From NCBI RefSeq assembly GCF_021295345.1, contig NZ_JAIMJB010000005.1, positions 182,506-246,505 of the forward strand: a DNA stretch of 64,000 nt, in the 5' to 3' direction. Positions 25,470 through 34,534 of this stretch are shown here, piece after piece. A model generated the notes under the pieces. That model was not told the origin of the DNA. It worked only from the letters and a program-made list of their open reading frames with translations, and searched no databases. Numbering within the stretch: position 1 is the first letter of the stretch; the number at the start of each line of letters is the position of its first letter. The stretch comes from Motilimonas eburnea (GTDB lineage Bacteria; Pseudomonadota; Gammaproteobacteria; Enterobacterales; CBDFNC01). Position numbers and translations under genes: made by a program.

Positions 25470-27419
25470 CTATTCCCACCTCGCTTCGGTTTCATCTAAC
25501 TCGAAGGCGATATCTTTACCGTCACTGCACAGCTGCTTGACCTTTGCGGGCGAACCATCTGGATGCAATGCCACATAACCTATCCCCGCAGCATTCACCA
25601 AACGCTCACCTTTAGCGCCATGCTTGGGACGATGGGGCACAACTTTCATCCGGCGACGACGCGTAAACCAGTTTAAGGGAGAATACGGTGCGTATAGCCA
25701 GCGATTCAACCTGTCTAACACGTCTAACAATTTGGCTGGAAATTCGTTTTTGATACCGCTGCTGGTAATTTGCCAAATATCGGGGCCACCTTGACGCCCT
25801 CGTAACTGCACTTGATACGCAAAAGAGTAATGCACATCACCCGATATGATGACAAAGTGTTGCGGGGTTTTGGAATGGCGAAAAAGATTGAGTAAGACAT
25901 TAGCTGCCCCGGGGTGGGCCATCCAGTTTTCTGCGTCCACCATCAAAGGCTTGCCTAGCCAAGTGAATACTTTCTGGATCACCTCGATGAGTTTGACACC
26001 AAACATGGGAGCCGGAGAGACTAAAATCACCGCTTCTTTACCGAGCAAGGATTGCTGTAAATCGGTCAACGCCTCCCAATCCATTAGCCCAGACGGCGCA
26101 TTAAGGTTGCGCTCTGACCGCCATCTATGGGTGCGGGTATCCAGCACCACCAGCGCCGGTTGGGTGGGCCACTGATAATGCCAACGGTCAAAATCCAGCA
26201 AGGATTGAATTAACTTATCGTGTTGGCTTGTGCCGGGCCGACGACAGACCTGCTGAACTTGCTGCATTAAGGGTTCGCTAAACTGCTCTGGTGCATTACC
26301 CCAACCTTGGCAAATCAAATAGCCGAGTAGCGCATTACCCACAATGCGTTTAGAGAAAGGATGGCCATAGGCCGCTTGCTCCCAAGCCGCGGTTAAATTC
26401 CAATCATCGGTGACATCATGATCATCAAACATCATGGCGCAAGGCAAGTGCGCCAATAATCTTTGCACCTTGGCTAACCCGGCCACAAAGCCGCGGAGCG
26501 TGTCACGCTCTACTGTATAAGCTTGTTGCTGCGCATCATCTAGCCCTTGCGGCATAGCCATATCGACCAACCGCCAAGGCGTCGGGGACCACACCAGCAG
26601 ATACATGGCCAGCACCTCAGCCAATGAAATAAGATGGTTATGGGCCGTATCCGAGGTAAAAATTGGCTTTTTCACGGCTTTAAACAGCGCGGCAATTGCG
26701 TCATCCGCATGGGTATCGTCAAGGTCGGGCAAGAGCTGCTCGCGCTTGAGGTAATGGGCTTGGTCGCCATGTAACAGCCTAGCATCACCAACGGCAGCAT
26801 GGGTGAAAGGCTCATTGAATATACCTAAGCGGCGGATCAACTGATGACAAGCCACCAGCATAGGTGTGGCCACGTCATCGGCATAAATTTGGTCACCACT
26901 GAGCATCAATAGTGACGGCCATGCCACCACATCAACTTGGCCAGCTTGCTGTGTGACAAAGCATTGCGCTAGCTGATTATCTGCTGCCAGCAAACCATCG
27001 CCACTCGGATGATGGGGTTTACGACATGAGCCATGCAACAAACCTGTGACCTTAGGCTTAATCATAAAACCGGGATAGCGCTGGCCGGGATAAACTAAGC
27101 TTTTCGCCCAATCTTGCCAAGGGTGAGAGCCGGTTGCTGAGATCAGCTTAAGGTCATATTCAACCCAGACTCGTTCGGGTAGTGTAGAGGGTAGCTTAAG
27201 GTCAATAAGGTAAAAATATAAATGCTCGCCCGCGGTGATCACCTGGCTAGCTTGCCCCATTTGCTCGCGATTAAGATGAAGCGGGTTATGACCACAAGGC
27301 AGCAAACACAGCGACATATCCACACGCTCGGTCGTGGCCAACCAGAGCGTGATGCGCTCAGGGGTGACTCTTCTGATCACGGGGCCCGCTAACACCAGCG
27401 GGATAGACGTTTCTGCCAT
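25470..27419 (-). CDS. PhoD-like alkaline phosphatase/phosphodiesterase family protein
   Basis: 649 aa. Metal-binding motifs of the PhoD/PAP-like metallophosphoesterase fold are present: LSGDQIYADD (~180-189), MFDDHDVTDDWN (~330-341) and ISGDVHYSFAY (~525-535). An N-terminal beta domain (VTPERITLWL) precedes them. Unlike Bacillus PhoD there is no Tat signal, so it is probably cytoplasmic. The ATG at 27419 is chosen because GAGGT lies 4-5 bases upstream; an earlier ATG at 27446 lacks a site. Such unsecreted forms occur in many gammaproteobacteria, substrate unknown. Confidence 0.85.
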   Translation of the reverse strand: MAETSIPLVLAGPVIRRVTPERITLWLATTERVDMSLCLLPCGHNPLHLNREQMGQASQVITAGEHLYFYLIDLKLPSTLPERVWVEYDLKLISATGSHPWQDWAKSLVYPGQRYPGFMIKPKVTGLLHGSCRKPHHPSGDGLLAADNQLAQCFVTQQAGQVDVVAWPSLLMLSGDQIYADDVATPMLVACHQLIRRLGIFNEPFTHAAVGDARLLHGDQAHYLKREQLLPDLDDTHADDAIAALFKAVKKPIFTSDTAHNHLISLAEVLAMYLLVWSPTPWRLVDMAMPQGLDDAQQQAYTVERDTLRGFVAGLAKVQRLLAHLPCAMMFDDHDVTDDWNLTAAWEQAAYGHPFSKRIVGNALLGYLICQGWGNAPEQFSEPLMQQVQQVCRRPGTSQHDKLIQSLLDFDRWHYQWPTQPALVVLDTRTHRWRSERNLNAPSGLMDWEALTDLQQSLLGKEAVILVSPAPMFGVKLIEVIQKVFTWLGKPLMVDAENWMAHPGAANVLLNLFRHSKTPQHFVIISGDVHYSFAYQVQLRGRQGGPDIWQITSSGIKNEFPAKLLDVLDRLNRWLYAPYSPLNWFTRRRRMKVVPHRPKHGAKGERLVNAAGIGYVALHPDGSPAKVKQLCSDGKDIAFELDETEARWE

Positions 27420-27534
27420 CGCTACCTCAACATTATTGATGAGCATGATCTAGCTTACGCATTAACCAAGGTATTTAGCCAATCTGTTTGCATTTCTTTA
27501 CTCAATGCTCACCCCAAACTTGATATGATGTTGT

Positions 27535-27801
27535 TAGGGCCTGTTGACCTTTGGTGGTTAATTTTTGTTCGAGATAAAAGCGTTTTGGGCAAGGCGAGTA
27601 GTGTGTAGCTTAGCATTCTAAGTAAATACTGCTCAACGACGCACAAAACACTTTTAGCCGAATCCATAGGACAGCGTTTGTTGGTCATTTCTACTGCGTT
27701 AGCGCCTTTTTGCATAGTTGACTATGCTACAAAGTCTCTGCCTTGTATAAATACCCAACAAATCGCTGCAAAAACAAGCTCAAAAGGTAAACAGGCCCTA
27801 G
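27535..27801. mobile_element. 267-bp MITE-like element with terminal inverted repeats
   Basis: Ends are tagggcctgttgaccttt and the complement of aaaggtaaacaggcccta, matching at nearly all of 18 positions. A TA lies at each outer edge, consistent with a TA target duplication of a Tc1/mariner-type transposase. Internal complementary segments (ataaaagcgttttg with caaaacactttt) allow a long hairpin. No transposase is encoded, so it would be non-autonomous. From memory, sequences of this look recur in Vibrio, Shewanella and Alteromonas genomes. It fills most of the 440-base gap between the PhoD-like gene and the next gene; the remainder shows nothing. Confidence 0.7.
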
Positions 27802-27859
27802 TTTATAGACCTTGTCATGCTACGAATGCTGGTCAGATCGCGCTTAAGGAACGAACTAA

Positions 27860-28501
27860 ATGGGATTTTTTAATCAAATTAACTTGGGGGAGACAAATGA
27901 GTCTCCTTCACCGCAACCAACTTCGGCTAATGCATCAATCGATCAGCAAGTGAGCTGGGCACCATTATGCGCTGGTGGCAGCAACTTTAAATCTGCGAAA
28001 TTGGTGCAACAGGGGCAACGTTTAATGGTGAAGAAATCCTTTGCGGGGCTATTTTTTGCGCTGATATTTTTTATCCCTGGGTTATTGGTATTAGGCATTG
28101 GTGCCCCCTATGTCTTTTTTAATGGTGAACCCATCGCGGCTATTTTCTTAATCGTGTGGGGGGCAGCCTTTGCTGGGGTGGGCTGGTTTCTATTAGGAGT
28201 GAATCGGCGTTTAGTTATGGATCTGGAACAAGGCATTTATTATCGTGGTAAATGGCAACCGGATCTCACTGACGAGGGTAAACAAGGTTACCTTAAAGAG
28301 GTCGCAGCGCTGCAAGTGTTAACCGAGCTGGTGAGCTCCACCAGCGAAGGACGCACCTCGCGCTTTTACAGCTACGAGTTAAATTTGGTTTTACGCAACG
28401 CTCAGCGCGTTAACATCATGGATCATGGTAATAAAAAAGCGCTCGATAACGACGCTTACACTGTGGCCAAGGAGTTAGGCCTTCCCGTACTTCGGCGTTA
28501 G
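27860..28501 (+). CDS. Two-helix membrane protein, unknown
   Basis: 213 aa. A polar Ser/Pro/Gln-rich N-terminus (~10-30) precedes two hydrophobic helices (~65-88 and ~93-113), then a ~100-residue soluble domain containing VMDLEQGIYYRGKW and a LQVLTELVSS strand, resembling membrane-anchored PH-like or DUF3592-type proteins in pattern only. It is immediately downstream of the MITE, whose outward end is 59 bases before the ATG, so the element may affect its promoter. Confidence 0.6.
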   Translation: MGFFNQINLGETNESPSPQPTSANASIDQQVSWAPLCAGGSNFKSAKLVQQGQRLMVKKSFAGLFFALIFFIPGLLVLGIGAPYVFFNGEPIAAIFLIVWGAAFAGVGWFLLGVNRRLVMDLEQGIYYRGKWQPDLTDEGKQGYLKEVAALQVLTELVSSTSEGRTSRFYSYELNLVLRNAQRVNIMDHGNKKALDNDAYTVAKELGLPVLRR

Positions 28502-28688
28502 GCGGCGAGTCTGGCCACAGCAAAGGGGCATTGGCCTGCCCTAACTACTGAAAACAAACTATCCTCATATTGCCGATAGCCATACAGTTCCTATATAGTG
28601 TCAAGGCAGTTAATTAAAAATACTTATAAAGTAGCGAGTTAGGGCTATCATCAAGCTCAATATTGTAAACTGACAAAAGGAAAAACCC

Positions 28689-28937
28689 ATGAAAAAACTC
28701 ATCACTGTGGCTGCCATGGCCATCGCGCTTTCAGCCTGTGCTAGCAATGACAAGGTTGAAACTGCGTCAGACATTACACCTGAAATGATCAAAACGCTGC
28801 CAGAGCGCGAACTGTGTGAGGTATTGGTAAATAAAGGCAGCAGCGACGAGCAAGTGCTGTTAGCACACGAAGAACTGATTCACCGCGATGTCAACCCAAC
28901 CCTATGTCGCAGCGTGCTCACGCCATCTGAAATGTAA
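28689..28937 (+). CDS. Small lipoprotein, unknown
   Basis: 82 aa. Signal peptide with lipobox LSAC (Cys at residue 17), then a short soluble domain with LPERELCEVLVNKG and a second Cys near the end (TLCRSVL), which may form a disulfide. AAAGGAAAAA lies before the ATG. No Asp follows the lipid Cys, which suggests outer-membrane sorting. Confidence 0.75.
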   Translation: MKKLITVAAMAIALSACASNDKVETASDITPEMIKTLPERELCEVLVNKGSSDEQVLLAHEELIHRDVNPTLCRSVLTPSEM

Positions 28938-28999
28938 GAAGATGAGTAAAAGCCATCGAGCATGATGTCGATGGCTGGACGCAAGACCGGATTAGGCCC

Positions 29000-29284
29000 T
29001 TACTCTTGGTCTTGCTGTTGCACCGCTTGCTTATCTTGAGAGCCAAGCTGCGCTTCTAGTTGTGCCAGCTTCTGCTCCATCGCCAACAGCTTCTCTCGAG
29101 TGCGAAGTAGCACTTGGGTTTGTACCTCAAACTCTTCACGATTCACTAAATCTAATTTATTTAGCTGCGCTTGTAGTACTTGCTTAACCTTGCGCTCAGC
29201 TTCTTCACCTATGGTTTTGACACCCGGTGGCAGCGCTTCAGAGACTTGCTTGGCAATTTCTTCTAATTTCTTTGGATTAATCAT
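29000..29284 (-). CDS. ubiK: Ubiquinone biosynthesis accessory factor UbiK
   Basis: 94 aa. The N-terminal [20 protein letters not shown] and the C-terminal coiled coil ([19 protein letters not shown]) are the BMFP-domain pattern of YqiC/UbiK, which helps the soluble Ubi complex work with hydrophobic intermediates. A Gln-rich tail ends the protein. AAGGAG precedes the ATG. It is transcribed alone, with convergent and divergent neighbours. Confidence 0.88.
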   Translation of the reverse strand: MINPKKLEEIAKQVSEALPPGVKTIGEEAERKVKQVLQAQLNKLDLVNREEFEVQTQVLLRTREKLLAMEQKLAQLEAQLGSQDKQAVQQQDQE

Positions 29285-29350
29285 AATAACTCCTTCAATA
29301 CTGCTGTCATTCTAGCCCCTTTAGCGCGCAAAAACAGCCCCCTTCCGGGT

Positions 29351-30172
29351 TTAGCGAGTTGCACTGGCGATGGCATCTTGGCAACGCAAACAATTCACAT
29401 CGCTGCAGTGGGTAATGGCTTGCTGTTGTTGGATCGCGCGTTTGCAGCGAGTAATTAAAGGCTGCAGCGGATATAAGGTCCAATCACTGGCACCCACTTT
29501 AAGCTCGCGCGCAATAGGTTGCACATAGGGCTGCAGCTTATCAAAGCCATTTGAACAGCTGCCGATGGCTACCAGGTTGGTATCTACCTCACCCGTACTT
29601 GGATTAACTTGCTGAGCCCAGCGCTGAAACAGCTTACGCCCCGCTTGTTGTTCACCATAATGAATGGGAGTCACGCTGGTTAGGCTCACTCCCATGGTTA
29701 ATACCCACGCCTGTGGCTGGTTATCATATAAGCCATACACATGCTGTAAGGTTTGCTGGGCCAAAATCGACTCGGCTAATGGCCCGATACCGACAAAGGA
29801 ATTAATGGGATGCTGGCTCCGCACTCGCCCTGGCTTATTTAATAGTGCCCTAGGTATTGCTCCCATGCTCGGCTCAATTTCATTAGCGCGATAATCATAA
29901 GGGCGCGTAGGTGGCAGTAGCCATTCGCCGCGATGGCCACCGTAAGCGGTATCTGCCATGGCAGGCGCGCCAGCTGGTGGGGAACATAAAGGATCATAGG
30001 TAAAGCTTGGCATGATCACGGTACAACCCGCTGCAATGAGCGGATCGAGTAAGGTGTCGGGGCCGCCTTCAAGCTGGCCAAAAGATTTTATGGCGCTGTG
30101 AATAAACAAGGTTTTACCCCCTAGCGACAAGGCGGCGATGGCTTGTTCAATTTCTTGCCTAGTGGTGATCAT
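29351..30172 (-). CDS. AAC(3)-fold N-acetyltransferase with Cys-rich C-terminus
   Basis: 273 aa. The order of motifs (LFIHSAIKSFG, then VIMPSFTYDP, PSMGAIPRALL, RSQHPINSFVGIG, and GVSLTSVTPIHYGE) matches the aminoglycoside 3-N-acetyltransferase/YokD family. The last 20 residues contain CSDVNCLRC, a CxxxxCxxC cluster that is not part of the usual antibiotic-modifying enzymes and could bind metal. AGGAATCC lies before the ATG. Chromosomal location and lack of mobile flanks argue for a housekeeping substrate; resistance should not be assumed. Confidence 0.78.
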   Translation of the reverse strand: MITTRQEIEQAIAALSLGGKTLFIHSAIKSFGQLEGGPDTLLDPLIAAGCTVIMPSFTYDPLCSPPAGAPAMADTAYGGHRGEWLLPPTRPYDYRANEIEPSMGAIPRALLNKPGRVRSQHPINSFVGIGPLAESILAQQTLQHVYGLYDNQPQAWVLTMGVSLTSVTPIHYGEQQAGRKLFQRWAQQVNPSTGEVDTNLVAIGSCSNGFDKLQPYVQPIARELKVGASDWTLYPLQPLITRCKRAIQQQQAITHCSDVNCLRCQDAIASATR

Positions 30173-30278
30173 ATTGGATTCCTAACCTGAGCCGAACAAA
30201 CGGGCTGACTCAGGCAAAATACAACAAAAATAGGCACATACCTATCAAAGCACGGACACTTTTTGATAAAACTGTGAG

Positions 30279-31157
30279 CTAATTCAACGCCATCAGAAAA
30301 GCATTAATCAAAGGCTCTGTGACCCGTTTTTTCAACCCGACAACCCCAAGATCAAACGGCTCTAATAACTTCTCAGTTTTGATACGCTGCACCCTGTCTC
30401 GCACCGGGCTGTTTTCCACCACCACATCGGGCACGATACCCACACCACATCCCAATGCCACCATGCTGACCAAGGCTTCATGACCTGTGACATTGGCGTA
30501 GATATGGGGTTTGCGAATGTGCATTTGGCGAAACCAAGAATTGATTCGCCTGCGCGCGGGGCCGTGCTCCGGCAAGATAAACGGCAACTGCTGCCAAGGC
30601 ACAGCGGGCATGCTCACTTGCTGCTGCACACTGCAGTTAATCACAGGTGCAATCACCGACAGTGGGATTTCGGCTAAACTGTGAAATTTCAACTGACTGG
30701 ATAAGTTATCGGGGCAAGCGGCAATGGCCACATCGACTTGCTCCGACTGCACCCGCTCCACGGCTTGCGCCGCATCGCCGGTGGCCAACACAATTTCAAC
30801 TTGGGGATGATGCAAACGAAAACGGTCGAGTATTTGCGGTAAATGGCTATAAGCGGCGGTAACAGAGCAATATATGCTGAGTTTTCCTTCCAATTGCGCA
30901 TTATTGCCTTGCAGATCGGCTTTCAATATTTGCCAGCTATCCAATTGCTGCTGGGCAAATCCAAGTAGCTTTTCCCCTGCTGGGGTAAGTGCCACGCTGC
31001 GGTTATCACGTTGCAGCAAGCGACTACCCACTTCTTGCTCCAACCGTTGAATGATCCGACTTAAGGTTGACGGGCTCAAATGCAGGGCTTCAGCCGATTT
31101 AGCAAAGTGGTGGCTATTGGCCAAATGGATAAAAGCTTGCAGTGATTTCAGGTCCAT
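30279..31157 (-). CDS. ilvY: LysR-type regulator IlvY
   Basis: 292 aa from the ATG at 31157; the frame runs 7 codons further up, but IlvY proteins begin MDLKSLQ as here. N-terminal helix-turn-helix (FAKSAEALHLSPSTLSRIIQ) and effector domain (GHEALVSMVALGCGVGIVPD). Divergent from ilvC, exactly as in E. coli, where IlvY activates ilvC in response to acetolactate/acetohydroxybutyrate and represses itself. The 170-base shared region carries a TTGCA-type palindrome near the ilvY side. Confidence 0.9.
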   Translation of the reverse strand: MDLKSLQAFIHLANSHHFAKSAEALHLSPSTLSRIIQRLEQEVGSRLLQRDNRSVALTPAGEKLLGFAQQQLDSWQILKADLQGNNAQLEGKLSIYCSVTAAYSHLPQILDRFRLHHPQVEIVLATGDAAQAVERVQSEQVDVAIAACPDNLSSQLKFHSLAEIPLSVIAPVINCSVQQQVSMPAVPWQQLPFILPEHGPARRRINSWFRQMHIRKPHIYANVTGHEALVSMVALGCGVGIVPDVVVENSPVRDRVQRIKTEKLLEPFDLGVVGLKKRVTEPLINAFLMALN

Positions 31158-31184
31158 AAATAACGCTCTTGGGCTCAAGTTGAT

Positions 31185-31201
31185 GTTGCAAAAAGTGCAA
31201 C
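31185..31201. promoter_or_regulatory. Probable IlvY operator
   Basis: Perfect inverted repeat GTTGCA-AAAAG-TGCAAC, 28 bases upstream of the ilvY start. A further TTTGCAAA lies at 31206-31213. IlvY of E. coli binds two tandem operators with TTGC/GCAA half-sites in this position. The match is by eye. Confidence 0.55.
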
Positions 31202-31326
31202 ATAAGTTTGCAAATATATCATTTTGAGCAATGTAGATCTTGTTATATAGTGCTTTTCGTCGAGTGGCTTTTAGATTTTTATCCTAAGTCACCAAGAATT
31301 CTAAAATATATGCAAAGGGAAAACTC

Positions 31327-32814
31327 ATGGCTAACAATTACTTTAATACGTTGAACTTGCGTCAACAGTTAGAACAATTAGGCAAGTGTCGTTTCATGGA
31401 CCGTAGCGAGTTCGCAAACGGCTGTGAATTTATCAAGGGCTGGAAAATTGTAATTGTTGGCTGTGGTGCACAAGGCCTAAACCAAGGTCTAAACATGCGT
31501 GACTCTGGCCTAGACATCTCTTACGCCCTACGTGAAGCGGCAATCAAAGAGCAACGTCAATCTTACAAGAACGCCAAAGAAAACGGCTTTAACGTTGATA
31601 CTTACGAAAACCTTATCCCAACAGCAGATCTCGTATTAAACCTGACGCCAGATAAGCAACACACTAGCGTAGTAAACGCGGTTATGCCGTTAATGAAGCA
31701 AGGCGCGACGCTAGCTTACTCACACGGTTTCAACATCGTTGAAGAAGGCATGAAGATCCGTGAAGACATCACTGTTATCATGGTTGCGCCTAAGTGTCCA
31801 GGTTCTGAAGTACGTGAAGAATACAAGCGTGGCTTTGGTGTACCAACCCTTATCGCTGTTCACCCTGAAAACGACCCTAAAGGCGAAGGCTTTGAAATTG
31901 CTAAAGCTTACGCAAGCGCAACCGGTGGTGACCGTGCGGGCGTACTAGAGTCTTCTTTTGTTGCTGAAGTTAAATCTGACCTGATGGGTGAGCAAACTAT
32001 CCTATGTGGTATGTTGCAAACCGGTGCTATCTTGGCATACGACAAGATGGTTGCTGACGGTATCGACGCAGGTTACGCGGCTAAACTAATCCAGTACGGT
32101 TGGGAAACAGTAACCGAAGGTCTAAAATACGGCGGCATCACTAACATGATGGATCGTCTATCTAACCCAGCTAAAATCAAAGCATTCGATATGGCTGCTG
32201 AACTAAAAGAGACCATGCGTCCACTGTTCAACAAGCACATGGATGACATCATCACAGGTCACTTCTCTAAGACCATGATGGAAGACTGGGCGAACGACGA
32301 CAAAAACCTACTAACATGGCGTGAAGAAACAGCTGAAACTGGCTTTGAAAAAGAAGGCCCTTCTGATGTTGTTATCGACGAGCAAGAATTCTACGACAAC
32401 GGTATTCTACTAGTAGCTATGGTTAAAGCGGGCGTTGAGCTAGCGTTTGAAGCCATGACAGCATCTGGCATCATCGAAGAGTCAGCTTACTACGAGTCGC
32501 TACACGAGACGCCACTCATCGCTAACACCATCGCACGTAAGAAACTTTACGAAATGAACGTGGTTATCTCTGACACAGCGGAATACGGTTGTTACCTATT
32601 CGCTCACGCAGCAGTGCCACTCATCAAAGATTACGTTAACGGTCTAAGCACTGAAGTTATCGGTAAAGGTCTAAACCTGAAAACCAACTCGGTAGACAAC
32701 AAACGTCTAATCGAAGTGAACGAAGCCATTCGCACTCACCCTGTAGAAATCGTAGGTAAGAAACTACGTGGCTACATGAGCGACATGAAAGCGATTGTTG
32801 AAGCAGCACAATAA
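31327..32814 (+). CDS. ilvC: Ketol-acid reductoisomerase (class II)
   Basis: 495 aa, the long class II type found in enteric and marine gammaproteobacteria. NADPH loop [19 protein letters not shown] (~46-64); catalytic segments [23 protein letters not shown], and the duplicated C-terminal knotted domain including [12 protein letters not shown]. Catalyses the isomerisation and reduction of acetolactate or acetohydroxybutyrate in branched-chain amino acid synthesis. GGGA ribosome site before the ATG. Codon use is strongly biased compared with its neighbours (CGT, GTA, CTA frequent), as expected for a highly expressed gene. Regulated by the divergent IlvY. Confidence 0.97.
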   Translation: MANNYFNTLNLRQQLEQLGKCRFMDRSEFANGCEFIKGWKIVIVGCGAQGLNQGLNMRDSGLDISYALREAAIKEQRQSYKNAKENGFNVDTYENLIPTADLVLNLTPDKQHTSVVNAVMPLMKQGATLAYSHGFNIVEEGMKIREDITVIMVAPKCPGSEVREEYKRGFGVPTLIAVHPENDPKGEGFEIAKAYASATGGDRAGVLESSFVAEVKSDLMGEQTILCGMLQTGAILAYDKMVADGIDAGYAAKLIQYGWETVTEGLKYGGITNMMDRLSNPAKIKAFDMAAELKETMRPLFNKHMDDIITGHFSKTMMEDWANDDKNLLTWREETAETGFEKEGPSDVVIDEQEFYDNGILLVAMVKAGVELAFEAMTASGIIEESAYYESLHETPLIANTIARKKLYEMNVVISDTAEYGCYLFAHAAVPLIKDYVNGLSTEVIGKGLNLKTNSVDNKRLIEVNEAIRTHPVEIVGKKLRGYMSDMKAIVEAAQ

Positions 32815-32840
32815 GTTTCACTTATTTTTCGCTGATTAGA

Positions 32841-32872
32841 AAAACCAAGGCATTTTGCCTTGGTTTTTTTTT
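32841..32872 (+). terminator. ilvC terminator
   Basis: Stem ACCAAGGC/GCCTTGGT (32844-32851 with 32857-32864), five-base loop, then a run of T. It lies 27 bases after the ilvC stop. Confidence 0.9.
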
Positions 32873-32987
32873 ATTATCACGGTAACGTAAGCCTCACATC
32901 ATTTTTATCTAAAGCTGATAGCTAAATTGACAGTTTTGTTTGCTTAGCCGTTCATACTTACATGATCCGTTAAAACAGAGGTTCCTT

Positions 32988-33359
32988 ATGAAAGCAATGA
33001 TTATCACCGCCTTAGTTGCCGCACTAGCTGGCTGTGCATCTAATTCACCCGTTGCCAACCTAGTTCAGGCGAACAATTGGGCTGGGCTTGGCGCTGCCGA
33101 TGTCGAGAAGGGCCTGGTAAAAAGAGATCAAAGTGCACTAAATAAAGTGAGCGCCAAATTTTCAGGTAGCAATGCTGACTATCAAGCTTATTCAGAAGCT
33201 TATGACGCTGGCTTACCCACTTATTGCGATATCAAAAATGCATACGTAGTGGGGTTTGCCCAACAAGAATATCACGGTATTTGTGATGACTTGCCACAAG
33301 GTGAGAAGTTTAGAAATACTTACAAACAAGCCCGTTATACTGGCAAAGACGGCCTCTAA
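32988..33359 (+). CDS. DUF2799-like small lipoprotein
   Basis: 123 aa. Start at ATG 32988 (GAGGTTCCTT upstream), not the earlier in-frame start at 32940. Signal peptide with lipobox LAGC (Cys at residue 15). The mature part has ADVEKGLVKRDQ and SEAYDAGLPTYCD, then ..GICDDLP..EKFRNTYKQAR, the Cys-pair pattern of DUF2799 lipoproteins. Function unknown. It ends at a bidirectional terminator. Confidence 0.78.
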   Translation: MKAMIITALVAALAGCASNSPVANLVQANNWAGLGAADVEKGLVKRDQSALNKVSAKFSGSNADYQAYSEAYDAGLPTYCDIKNAYVVGFAQQEYHGICDDLPQGEKFRNTYKQARYTGKDGL

Positions 33360-33370
33360 GCAGTCACTAT

Positions 33371-33397
33371 TAAAGGGCTTCTTCATGAAGCCCTTTA
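33371..33397. terminator. Bidirectional terminator between convergent genes
   Basis: Near-perfect stem aaagggcttc/gaagcccttt (33372-33381 with 33387-33396). It serves the lipoprotein on the left and overlaps the stop codon of the solute-binding protein on the right. Confidence 0.75.
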
Positions 33398-34237
33398 ATC
33401 CGCCGCCATCAAATCCGCTAAACTCGCGCCGTAATAATCCTTATATAAGGTATTGGTAAAGCCACTATCAGCTAACTCTTTTAATGCAAGGCGAAACTTA
33501 TCTGCCACCGTACCAGACACGGTTTGAGTGGGATAATTTTGCCAATACAGAGGTTTGCTTGCATCATAATGGGGATTCGTTTCGCTGGCGAAATGGGGCG
33601 ATTGTTTTGAAAAGCCCAAGGTTAACTGCGTCATGCCACCGCAGCAATTCATATGAAACATCAACTCGGTTTGCCTTGGATGTTGCACTAGGTAGTAATA
33701 CAAGGTACCAAAATCATCCATATAAAAGTCAGCTTGGTTAGCTAAGATCAAGTCAATGGCCCGCTCAAAGGTGAGTTCCGGTGGGCGTTTAAAATCGATA
33801 TGCGGATTATCTGTTTGTGGACCGGGGGATCCCAGCGCAACCAGCACCACTTTATGTGCTAGCTGATCGTAGTTTTTAATCTTGTCCTTACCTATTCGAG
33901 TTAAGCCGACATCGGCAGCGGGAATACCATTAGGATAAAAGAAATAGAATTCTGAGCGCGCTTCGGTAAAGGTTAAGCCAGGGTAAAAGTCGATAGAGCC
34001 GTCTTTTAGCCCACGTAAGATACGATTTTTGGGAGAGCGGACCACAACCAGTTCGCAGCCTATTTTGTCTGCAGCCGCCTTATATAAATCATAATAGAGG
34101 CCCGTATTATTGGGTTTAGCATTGATGTTAGGCATGCGTGCTGTGGTGCGATAGCCCATTTTGAGTTCACAAGCTTGTAGCTGCATAGAAACCAAGTAAA
34201 TACTTGCACAGACCATCAGCCCTAACCATTTCAACAT
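33395..34237 (-). CDS. Periplasmic solute-binding (family 3) protein
   Basis: 280 aa. Cleavable signal peptide (hydrophobic ~3-20, then LQACEL). The fold is bacterial extracellular solute-binding family 3: YYDLYKAAADKIGCEL, then RILRGLKDGSIDFYPGLTFTEAR, characteristic of amino-acid-binding-like proteins. No ABC permease or ATPase lies beside it, so it may be a stand-alone sensor-type protein as in many Shewanella and Vibrio relatives. GAGGGTG precedes the ATG. Ligand unknown. Confidence 0.82.
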   Translation of the reverse strand: MLKWLGLMVCASIYLVSMQLQACELKMGYRTTARMPNINAKPNNTGLYYDLYKAAADKIGCELVVVRSPKNRILRGLKDGSIDFYPGLTFTEARSEFYFFYPNGIPAADVGLTRIGKDKIKNYDQLAHKVVLVALGSPGPQTDNPHIDFKRPPELTFERAIDLILANQADFYMDDFGTLYYYLVQHPRQTELMFHMNCCGGMTQLTLGFSKQSPHFASETNPHYDASKPLYWQNYPTQTVSGTVADKFRLALKELADSGFTNTLYKDYYGASLADLMAAD

Positions 34238-34320
34238 ATCACCCTCACTCGCTCGGAGCTTGTCATGACTAGAGTATAGAAATTGAGGGGGATGTCTTAG
34301 ATCAAATTTCCATCATTGCA

Positions 34321-34370
34321 GTGGGAGGGGACAACTTACAGTCTTTTCGCCGAACGAGCTCGCCTCCCAC
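34321..34370. repeat. Inverted repeat related in its edges to the REP-like family
   Basis: Edges gtgggagg and cctcccac enclose 34 bases. The inner part differs from the other copies. A second half-element (gcagcgattttttaatcgcgaa, 34391-34412) lies next to it and is close to the left hairpin of the copy at 22385. These fill the 297-base gap between the solute-binding protein and tcdA. Confidence 0.45.
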
Positions 34371-34534
34371 CAAGCAAACCGTCCTCTGCGGCAGCGATTT
34401 TTTAATCGCGAATATTTACCCGCCGCACACGCATTCGGGGAATAAGTTCCGACCCTACTCGCAAGGTGTGGGATCGTGCATCTTTAAGTAGCTTGGGTAT
34501 AATGCGCACCTAGTCAGTTTTGGGGGAAATAGCT

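Noticed and set aside
29351..30172. Aminoglycoside resistance gene
   Set aside because: Fold matches AAC(3)/YokD but the Cys-rich tail and chromosomal setting give no support for a resistance role.
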